Shown: piece by piece, positions 15,881-24,502 of the stretch
Layout: every line of letters begins with the position of its first letter
Numbering within the stretch: position 1 is the first letter of the stretch
Assembly (NCBI GenBank): GCA_016124375.1
Contig: WGNV01000005.1
Coordinates: forward strand, 124,001 to 188,000
Length of the DNA: 64,000 nt
DNA from: Tepidisphaera sp.
Lineage (GTDB): Bacteria; Planctomycetota; Phycisphaerae; Phycisphaerales; UBA1924
Direction: 5' to 3'
The notes under the pieces: model-generated
What the model saw: the letters and a program-made list of their open reading frames with translations, nothing else
The model's database searches: none
Told to the model about the DNA's origin: nothing
Translations under genes and position numbers: made by a program

Positions 15881-16411
15881 GCGGAGCGGCTCAGGGGCGT
15901 GGGTTGTGACGCGACGCGTGCGGCCGGAAGTGTCCGGCTTGCACTGCGCCACCCAGGCCGTTGAGCGACGGTTTCGGAGCGCTTCGCAGAGGCGTCGCCA
16001 CGCGCGACGGCATCAGCGGGCTCGTGTTGCAGCGGGCGATCGCCTCGGCCGCACGGCTTGCTGCGGTGTGCGGGGCGTGATGGCCTGCCTTAGGGCCGAT
16101 ACCCGGCCGCGGCTGCAGAGCACGCGAAGGAATCACCCCTGAGTCCGAGGCGGGGTTGGCCCCGGACGCGAGTGGCGATCGAACGGGAAGCCCAGCGGGA
16201 CGGTTGTGATGCGGATGCGTCATGGCCGCGACTCCTTCGGAGCGCCCCCGGAACCAGACAAAGGCCCGGATACGCCGATCTGCAAGCGACGGCGCACACC
16301 AAGGACTCACGCCGGCACGACCATGCCGAACTCACGACGAAAAAAAGCCCCGCGACAGTCGCGGGGCCAAAGTGGATGACAGGGGTCTGCCGATCGCGGA
16401 CCGACAGGACG
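15881..16411 (+). other. 531-base stretch without a clear gene
   Basis: No frame here looks like protein: the open frames are shadows with Arg/Ala/Pro-rich, low-complexity translations. It contains several short GC hairpins but no tRNA, RNase P or tmRNA signature. Its end at 16340-16367 holds the terminator of trigger factor (minus strand). Confidence 0.6.
16340..16367 (-). terminator. Rho-independent terminator of trigger factor
   Basis: The stem GCCCCGCGA / TCGCGGGGC (16347-16367, loop of three bases) is followed, on the minus strand, by seven T (16346-16340). It lies 45 bases after the stop of tig at 16412. Confidence 0.85.
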
Positions 16412-17794
16412 TTAGACCGCCCCCGTGCCCTGCTCTTTCATCATCTTGTTGAACTCATCGGCGGGCATCTCCTCGACGCTGGCGCGGCTCAGGATCGCAT
16501 CCAGCGCCTTGTGATCGCGGATCTGCTGGTAGATGCCGTTGACCTGGCGGGTGCGGATGAGGTCGGCCCGGAGCTGCTCGGGGCGGACGTTGCGCTGGGC
16601 GGCCATCTGCGCGATGCGCTGGCTGATCTCGTTCTCATCCACGCGCACCTTGAACTGCTCGGCCACGCTGTACAGGATGAAGAAGAGCTTCAGGTCGCGC
16701 GACGCATCGGCGCTGCTGCTGGCCCGCAGCTCGGCCATGTGCTCCTCGATCTGCTGCGCATCCACGCCCCGGTACATCAGCTCCAGGCGTCGGCGCTCGA
16801 GCGTGCGCGAGGCCTGCTGGGCGCTCATGCGCTGGGGCAGTTCCATCTGCGTCGAGTCGATCAGATGCTTGGCGATCTGCTGGTGCATCACGCCCACCTG
16901 CTGGATCATCACCCGCTGCTCCATCCGCTGGCGGATGGCGTCCCGCAGGCGCTGCTCGCTCTCGAAGCCCAGCCCCTGCACGATCTGATCGACCGGCGCG
17001 GGCAGGATGCGGTCCACCCGCTCGGCGTGGAAGGTGATCGTCAGCTCGGCGTTGCGGATCCCCTCGACCTCGTGGTTCTCGGGGCCCTTGGCCTTGATGG
17101 TCGCCGTGTCGCCCGCCTTGGGGGAGCCCAACTGCTTGTCGAAGTCGTCGACCATGATCCCCAGGATCATGCCCTTGCCTTCCTTGTCGGCCGTGGGCTT
17201 CTGCACGACGGCGCCCTTGAGGTTGTAAAACTCGTGCCCCTTGGCGTCCACCATGATGGCGTGCCCGGTGATGTAGTCGCCCGCCTCCGCGTTCTCGCGG
17301 CTTTCCAGCGACCCCTCGTTGATGCACAGCTTCCGCACCTCGTCATCGATCATCGCGTCCGTGATCGCGATCGTCGGCTTCTTGACCTTGATCCCCTCCA
17401 GCGCCGGAAGCTGGAACTCGGGCAGCACTTCCACTTCCACGTCGAAGGAAAACGCCTTGCCCTCTTCGAGGTCCAGCGTCGGCAGGCTCTCGGCCGTCGG
17501 CTCGCTCACCACCTTGAGCTTGTTCTCCTCGACCGCCTGGTTGACGGCCTGGGTCACCAGCTCGGTCTTGGCTTCCTTCCGCAGGGCGGACCCAAACTTC
17601 TTCTCCACCAGCCAGCGCGGCACCCGCCCCTTGCGGAAGCCGGGCAACGCCGCCTCCACCGCGATCGTGTCCAGCGATTCCCGCAGCTTGCGGGTCACCA
17701 CCTCGGCGGGAATCTCGATCGACACACGCTTGGCGCTGGGGCCGGCGTCGGAAATGGTGACTTTGTTGGTCTGCTCGCTCGTGGCCGTCGACAT
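16412..17794 (-). CDS. tig: Trigger factor (ribosome-associated chaperone)
   Basis: A 460-residue trigger factor. Its ribosome-docking domain carries the signature GFRKGRVPRW (around residue 50), where trigger factor binds protein L23 near the exit tunnel. The middle peptidyl-prolyl isomerase domain is diverged (GDYITGHAIMVDAKGHEFY), and a long helical C-terminal domain (about residues 250-455) forms the chaperone arms. I place the start at the ATG at 17794 (MSTATSEQTNKVTI), preceded by TTGGAG as ribosome site; the longer reading enters the promoter of the divergent peptidase gene. The usual neighbours clpP and clpX are not in this window. The gene has its own terminator (16340-16367). Confidence 0.93.
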   Translation of the reverse strand: MSTATSEQTNKVTISDAGPSAKRVSIEIPAEVVTRKLRESLDTIAVEAALPGFRKGRVPRWLVEKKFGSALRKEAKTELVTQAVNQAVEENKLKVVSEPTAESLPTLDLEEGKAFSFDVEVEVLPEFQLPALEGIKVKKPTIAITDAMIDDEVRKLCINEGSLESRENAEAGDYITGHAIMVDAKGHEFYNLKGAVVQKPTADKEGKGMILGIMVDDFDKQLGSPKAGDTATIKAKGPENHEVEGIRNAELTITFHAERVDRILPAPVDQIVQGLGFESEQRLRDAIRQRMEQRVMIQQVGVMHQQIAKHLIDSTQMELPQRMSAQQASRTLERRRLELMYRGVDAQQIEEHMAELRASSSADASRDLKLFFILYSVAEQFKVRVDENEISQRIAQMAAQRNVRPEQLRADLIRTRQVNGIYQQIRDHKALDAILSRASVEEMPADEFNKMMKEQGTGAV

Positions 17795-17956
17795 TGATCT
17801 GCTCCAACTTCGCCGCCGGGGAACGAAACCCCCGCGCCGATCCGTCCGTGAACTTCTGCCCCGGGCACAAGCCCGGACCAAGGGAGGTAGTTTACGCCCT
17901 CCGGCTCACCGTTCCATCCCCCTGTCAACCCCCGCCTTTTTAGGACCAACTCGCCC

Positions 17957-17985
17957 TTGGGTCCGTCCCCGACTTGCGGTACGCT
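17957..17985 (+). promoter_or_regulatory. Predicted promoter of the M28 peptidase gene
   Basis: TTGGGT (17957-17962) and TACGCT (17980-17985) with a 17-base spacer give a start near 17992, and a leader of about 48 bases before the ATG at 18040, which has CAGGAG as ribosome site. Confidence 0.45.
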
Positions 17986-18039
17986 GCCCCTCCACGCCGG
18001 TCGCGGGGTGAGCGACGGCGCCTCAGGAGCAAGCGGCAC

Positions 18040-19797
18040 ATGAACACGCGGCATCACGGCATCGTGCGGAACTCTGGCCACATCCGGCACTCAAGGCTCA
18101 TCGCGCTCACGGCGCTCGCCTCGCTCGCGGGCCTTGCGCCGTCCAACTCCGCCCTCGCCTTCCCGCCCCCGTACGTCATGGTCATCGACGGCAAGGAGCA
18201 GCCCTGCCCGGACGTCCAGATGGGCGACCCCGCCGTCGTCGACCGCATCATCGCCGAGAGCAAGGACAACAGCCTCGTCATGAGCTACATGCACTCGCTC
18301 ACCTTCGACATCGGCGCTCGCCTCACGGGCTCCGCCGCCGCCGAAAAAGCCAACAACTGGGCGATGGAGCAGTACAAGACCATGGGCATCGACAACGCCC
18401 ACCTGGAGCAATGGGGCACCATCCCCGTCCGCTTCGATCGCGGGCCTTCCACCGGCAAGGTTCTCCTGCGCAAAGAAAAGCCCGCCGACGACGACAAGGA
18501 CGACAAAGCCCCGCCCAAGGTCGAGTACGAAGACCTCCGAGACATGCAGTTCACGACCCTCGCCTGGACCGCCGGCACCGACGGGCCAGTTCGCGGCCCG
18601 GTCGTCCGCGAGCCCAAGACCCAGGAAGAGTTCGACAAGGTCAAGAACTCGCTCAAAGGCGCTTGGGTGCTCATCCAGGCCCCGCCCGCCCTTGGCCAAC
18701 GCGGCGTCCGCAACCTCGCCCGCGCCCGGCACGAGATGCGGGCCGATGCGCTCTCGAAGGTCGCCAAAGGCACCGACCCCGCCACGCTCACCATCCCCGA
18801 GCAGCTCGCCCTGCAGCCGGTGGCGGGGTTCATCTCGACCAGCCGCGACGAGCGCGTGTGGACCGGCGCCGCTTCCAACTGGCGCGATCTCGACGCCGAC
18901 CACCTGCCCAAGGACGTCGAAGTCATCATCCGCCTGAGCGACTACGACTACATCAACTCGCGCCTGACCGACCACGACCCCATCGAGGTCGAGTTCGACC
19001 TCGCCAACCACTTCACCAAGGGCCCCATCCCGGTTTACAACACCGTCGCCGAGATTCGCGGCTCACAAAAACCCGACGAAGTCGTCATCATCTCCGCCCA
19101 CCTCGATTCGTGGAACGGCCCGGGCTCGCAAGGCTGCACCGACAACGGCACCGGCAGCGTCGTCACCCTCGAAGCCGCGCGCCTGCTCATGGCCGTCCAC
19201 GCCAAGCCCCTGCGCACCATCCGCTTCATCAACTACACGGGCGAGGAGCAGGGCCTGCTGGGCAGCCACGGCTACGTTGAGGCCCACAAGAGCGAGATGG
19301 ACAAGATCTCCGCCGTCTTCGTGGACGATGGCGGCACCAACTACGAGGGGGGCCTGCCCGCCGCCGAAAACATGGTCCAGATGCTCGCCGAAGCCACCGC
19401 CCCCACCAACAACGTCTTCTACAGCGACACCGACAAGAAGTTCATGAACGTGAATGTCCGCAACACGGGCAAGAAGATCGACACCCACGGCAGCAGCGAC
19501 CACGCCAGCTTCAACGCCGTCGGCGTGCCGGGCTTCTTTTGGGATGAAGTCGGGCGTGCCGACTATCCCTACGGCTGGCACACCCAGAACGACCGGTACG
19601 ACCTGGCGATCCCCGAGTACCTGGTGCAGTCCGCCGCCAACGCCGCGATCACCGCCTACCGCCTCGCATGCGCCGACACGCTGCTGCCGCGAGCGGTCAA
19701 AGAACCGGAAGTAAAACACGCCGATTCGAAGCCCGAGCCCAAGCAGCCGCAAGGCGCCTCCAAGGACTCTCACGCCGCGGCACCCGCCTCCAAATAG
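18040..19797 (+). CDS. M28-family zinc peptidase, exported
   Basis: A 585-residue exported aminopeptidase-like protein. A signal peptide spans about residues 17-41 (LIALTALASLAGLAPSNSALA). The N-terminal part has an inserted PA-like domain. The M28 catalytic domain at about 340-545 shows the metal ligands in order: ISAHLDSW (His and Asp), TDNGTG (Asp), the catalytic pair GEEQG (Glu-Glu), VFVDDGG (Asp) and SSDHASF (His). These match the two-zinc site of M28 peptidases, so it should cleave N-terminal residues of peptides outside the cytoplasm. The C-terminal 40 residues are charged and rich in Lys, Glu, Pro. It is divergent from tig and converges with the WD40 kinase gene 21 bases away. Confidence 0.88.
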   Translation: MNTRHHGIVRNSGHIRHSRLIALTALASLAGLAPSNSALAFPPPYVMVIDGKEQPCPDVQMGDPAVVDRIIAESKDNSLVMSYMHSLTFDIGARLTGSAAAEKANNWAMEQYKTMGIDNAHLEQWGTIPVRFDRGPSTGKVLLRKEKPADDDKDDKAPPKVEYEDLRDMQFTTLAWTAGTDGPVRGPVVREPKTQEEFDKVKNSLKGAWVLIQAPPALGQRGVRNLARARHEMRADALSKVAKGTDPATLTIPEQLALQPVAGFISTSRDERVWTGAASNWRDLDADHLPKDVEVIIRLSDYDYINSRLTDHDPIEVEFDLANHFTKGPIPVYNTVAEIRGSQKPDEVVIISAHLDSWNGPGSQGCTDNGTGSVVTLEAARLLMAVHAKPLRTIRFINYTGEEQGLLGSHGYVEAHKSEMDKISAVFVDDGGTNYEGGLPAAENMVQMLAEATAPTNNVFYSDTDKKFMNVNVRNTGKKIDTHGSSDHASFNAVGVPGFFWDEVGRADYPYGWHTQNDRYDLAIPEYLVQSAANAAITAYRLACADTLLPRAVKEPEVKHADSKPEPKQPQGASKDSHAAAPASK

Positions 19798-19818
19798 CCC
19801 GGGAGCATCATCACTCGC

Positions 19819-22800
19819 TCAGTGTTCAGGCGTCCCGGCCCCGCCGGCGCCTTTCGCGTAATACCGCGCCGTCATTTTCAGGATCGACTGCGACCAATTG
19901 CGCACGGCGTCCGCCGTCGTCGGCGTGCCCGACGACGACTTGAATCGCTCGATCTGGAACTGCGCGTTCCCCGCCGTCAGCATGCTGCCGTACAGCAGGT
20001 CATAGATCCCGGAGAACCCGTCGCGAAACGTCGCCTCCAGCGTGTGCCCGCTGGGCTCGAACGCCAGATACGGCACCTCGCCCCGTCCGGGCGTGATGTT
20101 CGCCAGATTGTCCCCGGTCATCATGTCCCACAGCCGGATGACCCCGTCGTCGCCCCCGGTTGCGAGCAGCTTGTTTCCGGGGCTCACCGCCAGCGCCGTC
20201 ACCGCGTTCCGGTGCGCATCGAACCGCACATCGCGCTTGCCGGTCTCGATGTTCCACACCTCCACATACCCGTCCGCCGTCGCCACTACCAGGTGCGTCT
20301 GATCGGGCGCGAGGCTCACGCACACGGCGCGGCTGTCACACTTCACCGCCCCCAGCTTCGCCCCGTTCACCAGGCTGTACCACCTCACCTCATTCACGTT
20401 TCCTACGCAGAACACCCGCGAAAACGTGTCATCGACGTCCAGGTCTTCGACCGCCTGCGAGAAATCATCCAGCCGCAGCACTTCGTGCCCGGTCGCCGTG
20501 TCCACCACGTTCACCACCCGCTCATACCCCCCCGTCACCAGCAGATCTCCAAGCGGCGACAGCCGCATGTTGAACAGCTCGAACTTGCCCACCTGGTACT
20601 GCCCAACGCATTCGAGCGTGCTCGCATCGAGCACGTACACGCATCCGTCGTCGGCCGCGACGTACAGGCGCGTGTCGTCCGGGCTGAAGCGCACCGTCCG
20701 CGCCCGGTCCGCGGGGATCAGCGTCATCGCCAGTTGCTTGCCCGTGCCGCGGTCCCACAGGCGGACGCTGTAGTCCCCCGCGCAGGTCGCGACCACCGGG
20801 CGCAGCGGGCTGCGGTCCATCCCGAAGATCCAGCTTCCCTGGCCCGCAAACCCGACCCGCCCCCGGTCTGTCTGCGCGTCCCACAAGCGAACCGACCCTT
20901 CGCCACACACGGCGATCGCGTTCCCGTTCGGGTCCCACGCCGCGCACATCACCCGCCCCTTCTGCCCCGGCAGGCGCGAGATCGCTTCGCCGTTCTCCGC
21001 GTCCCACAGGCAGGCCTGATCCGGCCCGGCCGTGAGCAGGCGCCGCCCGTCGGGCGAATATGACAGCGACACCATCGAGGGCAGCTCGGGCGAGTTTTCA
21101 AACACCATCCGATCCGCGGCGATGTCGTACACCCGCACCTTGCGGTCGCGCGAGCAAAACGCCAGCCGCCTTCCGTCCGGTGAAAAATCCATCCCGCCCA
21201 GCCACAGCGCGCTCCCCCCACGCCGCGGCAGCTGGATCACCCGCACCTCCTGCCCGTCGCTCAGACGCCGGATCGACAGCGCCGCCTCGTCGTTGCCGAT
21301 CGCCATCAGCCCCGCCGCCGCACTGCATGTCATCGTCGTATACCGGCCCGGGGGCAGCACGATCTCGCGGCTCACCTGCCCGGTGCGACCATCAATCTCG
21401 CGAATCACGTGCGCGTCCGCCACCACCCACACCCGCGAGCCATCCCGCAGCGTGCACGCCGCCCGATAGGACGAGCTGCGCCCCTCCGGGTTCGAACGCC
21501 TCCACACCGCCGCGGCCTTTCCGCTCGTGATATCCCATCGCGCCGCCTCCCCGTCACTCGCGATCGTCACCAGCCCCGCATCATGATCCACGAAGCTCAC
21601 CTGCCGAATGTGCATCAGGTGCGCCCGGAAATGCAACATCTCCGCCCCCGTGGCGACGTCGTAAATCGCCACTTCGCCCCCCTCCGCCCCCACGACCACC
21701 CGCTGCCCGTCATCCGAAAACCCGCACCACGCGTTGTGCACCCGGGGCCCGGGCACCGTCCACCTCACCGGCGCCCGCCAGTACAGCTCCCACAACGCCC
21801 AGCGCGCCCGCTGCGACGTCGGGTTCGAAATGAACGAATGCCACAGCATGTCCTCCGCTCGCGACAGATTCCCCGTCAGCCCCGCCAGACGCGCCTGCTC
21901 GATGTTGCTGTCGAAGAGCTCCTGATCCAGCTCCTTTGCCTTCTCCGCCGCCTCCGTCGCCTTCTCCGCCGCCATCCGCCCGTTCGCTTCCGCCGTCGCA
22001 CGGGCCGCCACCGCCTCGCGGCTCACCATCCGCTCCTTCGTCGCCAGCGCCTGATACCTCGACGCCTGGATCGCCGCATACACCGCGAACGCCGTCAGGC
22101 TCAGCAGCCCCACCACGCCCGCGGCCACAAACCCCTTGTACCTCTTCAACTGTTTCCGCAGCACGTACAGCGCCGAATCGTGCTTGGCGTTGATCGGCCG
22201 CCCGCCCAGATACAGCCTCAGGTCTTCCGCCAGTTCCGCCGCCGACTGATACCGCCGCGTCTTGTTCTTCTCCATCGCCTTGGCGACAATCGTCTCGACA
22301 TCGCCCCGGAACACCCTGCTCACGCTGCTCAGCCGCGCCGGCGCCTCATCACGAATCAGCCGCGCCGCCTCCGGAATGCTCCGGCTCTTCAGATCCAGCG
22401 GCAGCCTCCCCGTCAACAACTGATACAGCACCACCCCCAGCGCATACACGTCCGACCTCGTGTCCACCTCGTTGGGGTCTGCCAGCACCTGCTCCGGGCT
22501 CATGTAGGGCAGCGTGCCGATGAGCTGCCCCACGCTGGTCTGCAGCGTCGTCACCCGCAGGTCCGCGTCCGCCGCCCGCGCCACGCCAAAGTCCAGCACC
22601 TTGGGCTGCCCGCTCTCATCCACCAGAATATTGCCGGGCTTCAGATCCCGATGGATCACCCCGCGCTGGTGCGCATGATGCACCGCGTCGCACACCCGCG
22701 CCACCAGCTCAAGCTTCGCCCGCGTGTCCAGCCCCTTCTCCTCCGCATAGACATTCAGCGCCGGCCCACGCACCAGTTCCATCGCGATGTAGGGCTGCGC

Positions 22801-23286
22801 CGGCTGGCCGACCTCGACGACCGCCGCCCCCGCCTCGTAGATCTGCGCGATCCCCGGGTGATGCAGCCTCGCCAGCACATCCGCCTCGTGTTCGAACCGC
22901 CTCACCAGCGACTGGCTCGACACGCTGCGCCGAATGATCTTGATCGCGACCGTCCGCCGGGGCCGCTCCTGCCGGGCGATGTACACCGTCCCCATCCCGC
23001 CCCGCCCCAGCACGCCCTCGACGACATACTCACCCACCCGCGTGCCGGGCGTCAGCTCATGCTCGTCGGCCGGACGCATCGTCCCCAGCCCCAGGCTCTG
23101 CGCCAGCAGTTCCGCGTTGTCAAGAAACCCTTCGGCCCGCGCGTGGCAGTCCAGCAGATCCCTGATCTCGGCTTTCAGCCCGTCATCGCCGTTGCAGCGC
23201 CGATCCAGTTCACGAGGCCACGCCCCCGGCGGCATCTCCACCAGTTCAAAGAAAATCCGCTCGGCCAGTTCCTGCCTCGACGCCAT
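19819..23286 (-). CDS. Ser/Thr protein kinase with C-terminal WD40 sensor domain
   Basis: A 1155-residue eukaryotic-type kinase. The start at 23286 (MASRQELAERIFFEL) gives a short N-terminal helical region. The kinase domain has the Gly loop GRGGMGTVY (about residues 93-101), VAIKII, the catalytic loop HRDLKPGN, DFG and the PYMSPEQV activation segment. One membrane helix (GVVGLLSLTAFAVYAAI, about residue 405-425) separates it from a 700-residue C-terminal part. The first 120 residues of that part are coiled coil (AEKATEAAEKAKELDQELF) and the rest is WD40-like repeats, ending in blades such as TGGDDGVIRLWDM. The WD40 domain is extracytoplasmic by topology and is probably the sensor. The ECF sigma factor gene lies 41 bases upstream on the same strand. 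Confidence 0.92.
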   Translation of the reverse strand: MASRQELAERIFFELVEMPPGAWPRELDRRCNGDDGLKAEIRDLLDCHARAEGFLDNAELLAQSLGLGTMRPADEHELTPGTRVGEYVVEGVLGRGGMGTVYIARQERPRRTVAIKIIRRSVSSQSLVRRFEHEADVLARLHHPGIAQIYEAGAAVVEVGQPAQPYIAMELVRGPALNVYAEEKGLDTRAKLELVARVCDAVHHAHQRGVIHRDLKPGNILVDESGQPKVLDFGVARAADADLRVTTLQTSVGQLIGTLPYMSPEQVLADPNEVDTRSDVYALGVVLYQLLTGRLPLDLKSRSIPEAARLIRDEAPARLSSVSRVFRGDVETIVAKAMEKNKTRRYQSAAELAEDLRLYLGGRPINAKHDSALYVLRKQLKRYKGFVAAGVVGLLSLTAFAVYAAIQASRYQALATKERMVSREAVAARATAEANGRMAAEKATEAAEKAKELDQELFDSNIEQARLAGLTGNLSRAEDMLWHSFISNPTSQRARWALWELYWRAPVRWTVPGPRVHNAWCGFSDDGQRVVVGAEGGEVAIYDVATGAEMLHFRAHLMHIRQVSFVDHDAGLVTIASDGEAARWDITSGKAAAVWRRSNPEGRSSSYRAACTLRDGSRVWVVADAHVIREIDGRTGQVSREIVLPPGRYTTMTCSAAAGLMAIGNDEAALSIRRLSDGQEVRVIQLPRRGGSALWLGGMDFSPDGRRLAFCSRDRKVRVYDIAADRMVFENSPELPSMVSLSYSPDGRRLLTAGPDQACLWDAENGEAISRLPGQKGRVMCAAWDPNGNAIAVCGEGSVRLWDAQTDRGRVGFAGQGSWIFGMDRSPLRPVVATCAGDYSVRLWDRGTGKQLAMTLIPADRARTVRFSPDDTRLYVAADDGCVYVLDASTLECVGQYQVGKFELFNMRLSPLGDLLVTGGYERVVNVVDTATGHEVLRLDDFSQAVEDLDVDDTFSRVFCVGNVNEVRWYSLVNGAKLGAVKCDSRAVCVSLAPDQTHLVVATADGYVEVWNIETGKRDVRFDAHRNAVTALAVSPGNKLLATGGDDGVIRLWDMMTGDNLANITPGRGEVPYLAFEPSGHTLEATFRDGFSGIYDLLYGSMLTAGNAQFQIERFKSSSGTPTTADAVRNWSQSILKMTARYYAKGAGGAGTPEH

Positions 23287-23327
23287 CGCTTCAAGATCCC
23301 CAAGCCGCCACACCCCGCAAACGCCGC

Positions 23328-23924
23328 CTACTCCTCCCCGCCCTCCATCGCCTTCAGTTCCCGCATCAGCCATGCCCGCGCAAACGTCCACTCGTTCCGC
23401 ACCGTCGCCGACGACACGCCCAGCGCCGCCGCCGTCTCATCGTTCGTGAGCCCTGCGAAGTACCTCAGCATGACCACATCCGCCTTGCGCTGGCTGTACG
23501 CCGCCAACTTGTTCAGCGCCTCGTCCAGCGCCACCAGGTCGGTGGACGCCGAATCGTTGGCGACCGCCTGATCGCCCAGTTCCACGCGCTTGCGGTCCCC
23601 GCCGCGTTTGATCCGCCCGCGCGAGCGAGCCTTCTCCACCAGGATCCGCCGCATCGCCATCGCCGCCGCCGCGAAGAAGTGCCCGCGCGAATCCCACGAC
23701 ACATCAACCCCGCCCACCAGCCTCAGATACGCCTCGTGCACCAGCGCCGTCGCCTGCAGCGTCTGCCCTTCATTCTCGCGATGCATGTACGACCGCGCCA
23801 GCCGTCGCAGCTCGTCATACACCACCGGCAGCAACTGCTCGCTCGCGGCTTTATCCCCCGCCTTCACCGCATCCAGGATGCGTGTGACATCGTGATTGCC
23901 CGGACTTGTCTGTGTGTCGCTCAT
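23328..23924 (-). CDS. ECF-type RNA polymerase sigma factor
   Basis: A 198-residue sigma factor of the planctomycete ECF type that is coupled to kinases. Region 2 (LLPVVYDELRRLARSYMHRE, about residues 30-50) binds the -10 element and core polymerase; the linker contains LVHEAYLRLVGGVDVSW; region 4 at the C terminus has the helix-turn-helix LTNDETAAALGVSSATVRNEW. The start ATG at 23924 (MSDTQTSPG) is chosen because the frame upstream is non-coding. The pair sigma factor - WD40 kinase, 41 bases apart and in the same direction, is the usual planctomycete arrangement in which phosphorylation controls the sigma factor; no anti-sigma factor is visible. Confidence 0.9.
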   Translation of the reverse strand: MSDTQTSPGNHDVTRILDAVKAGDKAASEQLLPVVYDELRRLARSYMHRENEGQTLQATALVHEAYLRLVGGVDVSWDSRGHFFAAAAMAMRRILVEKARSRGRIKRGGDRKRVELGDQAVANDSASTDLVALDEALNKLAAYSQRKADVVMLRYFAGLTNDETAAALGVSSATVRNEWTFARAWLMRELKAMEGGEE

Positions 23925-24290
23925 GGAATGCCCAAAGCCTACCAAAGGGTGCAAACGCCGCCCATCCCATGCGCCAAACCGGCCCCAAAGCGCCAAAAAC
24001 GCCTGGTCGGGCCGCTCCCAAAGGTACTTCCGGCCACAGGGAACTTCGCCCCCAGAACAGGACCTGGACGCAAACCTGAAACGGGTGATCGCGAGTTCAA
24101 ACCGGGAGTTGAGCCACGCCGCTCCGCGCGGGCCTTCAACCGCGTTTCCCCTTCCCTGGATTGGAATCTTGTAGTGACTCCTGAACTCTTAGCTTTCAGT
24201 TCAGTTCTTGCAGCGGACTGAATGGCCATTTGCTCCTGCAGTCTGGGTGGTCCGGCGGCCACTCAGTTTGCAAGAACGGGGGCTGGCTGT
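23925..24290 (-). other. 366-base stretch upstream of the sigma factor
   Basis: No convincing gene: the open frames on both strands give Arg/Gly/Ser-rich translations. The sequence is somewhat lower in GC near 24175-24215 and must contain the promoter of the ECF sigma factor, but no clear sigma-70 promoter was found. Confidence 0.5.
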
Positions 24291-24485
24291 TCAGCCTTCG
24301 CTCTGTTCGTACGCCCTGAATGCTCCCTTCTTGTCCTCCGCCTCCACGTAGGCGCGGAACTCGGTCATCTTGTACGACACGAAGCAGAAGACGTGATGCA
24401 GCGTGAGGAACTCAAGGTCCGTGTCGTCCTTGGGGGCGTCCTTGCGCAGGCGATCGAGCTCGGCGAGCAGATTCTCGGCTTTCAT
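24291..24485 (-). CDS. Small conserved-looking cytoplasmic protein (64 residues)
   Basis: A 64-residue soluble protein, MKAENLLAELDRLRKDA followed by a helix-turn-strand pattern with ALHHVFCFVSY-like aromatic residues (exactly TLHHVFCFVSYKMTEF) and a C-terminal EDKKGAFRAYEQSEG. It is charged and helical with no membrane segment. The start ATG at 24485 has TACCCT five bases upstream, so it is probably leaderless; the longer reading runs antisense into the peptidase gene. It begins 17 bases after the stop of the M16 peptidase on the same strand. No family recognised. Confidence 0.6.
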   Translation of the reverse strand: MKAENLLAELDRLRKDAPKDDTDLEFLTLHHVFCFVSYKMTEFRAYVEAEDKKGAFRAYEQSEG

Positions 24486-24502
24486 GCCGGAGGGTAAGGC
24501 AC

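Noticed and set aside
15891-16310. Minus-strand open frame of 139 codons in the gap before tig
   Set aside because: No ribosome site, low-complexity Pro/Arg/Ser translation and no family; it lies downstream of the tig terminator.
16172-17797. Open frame of 541 codons opposite trigger factor
   Set aside because: Leu/His/Arg-rich shadow; the minus strand clearly encodes trigger factor.
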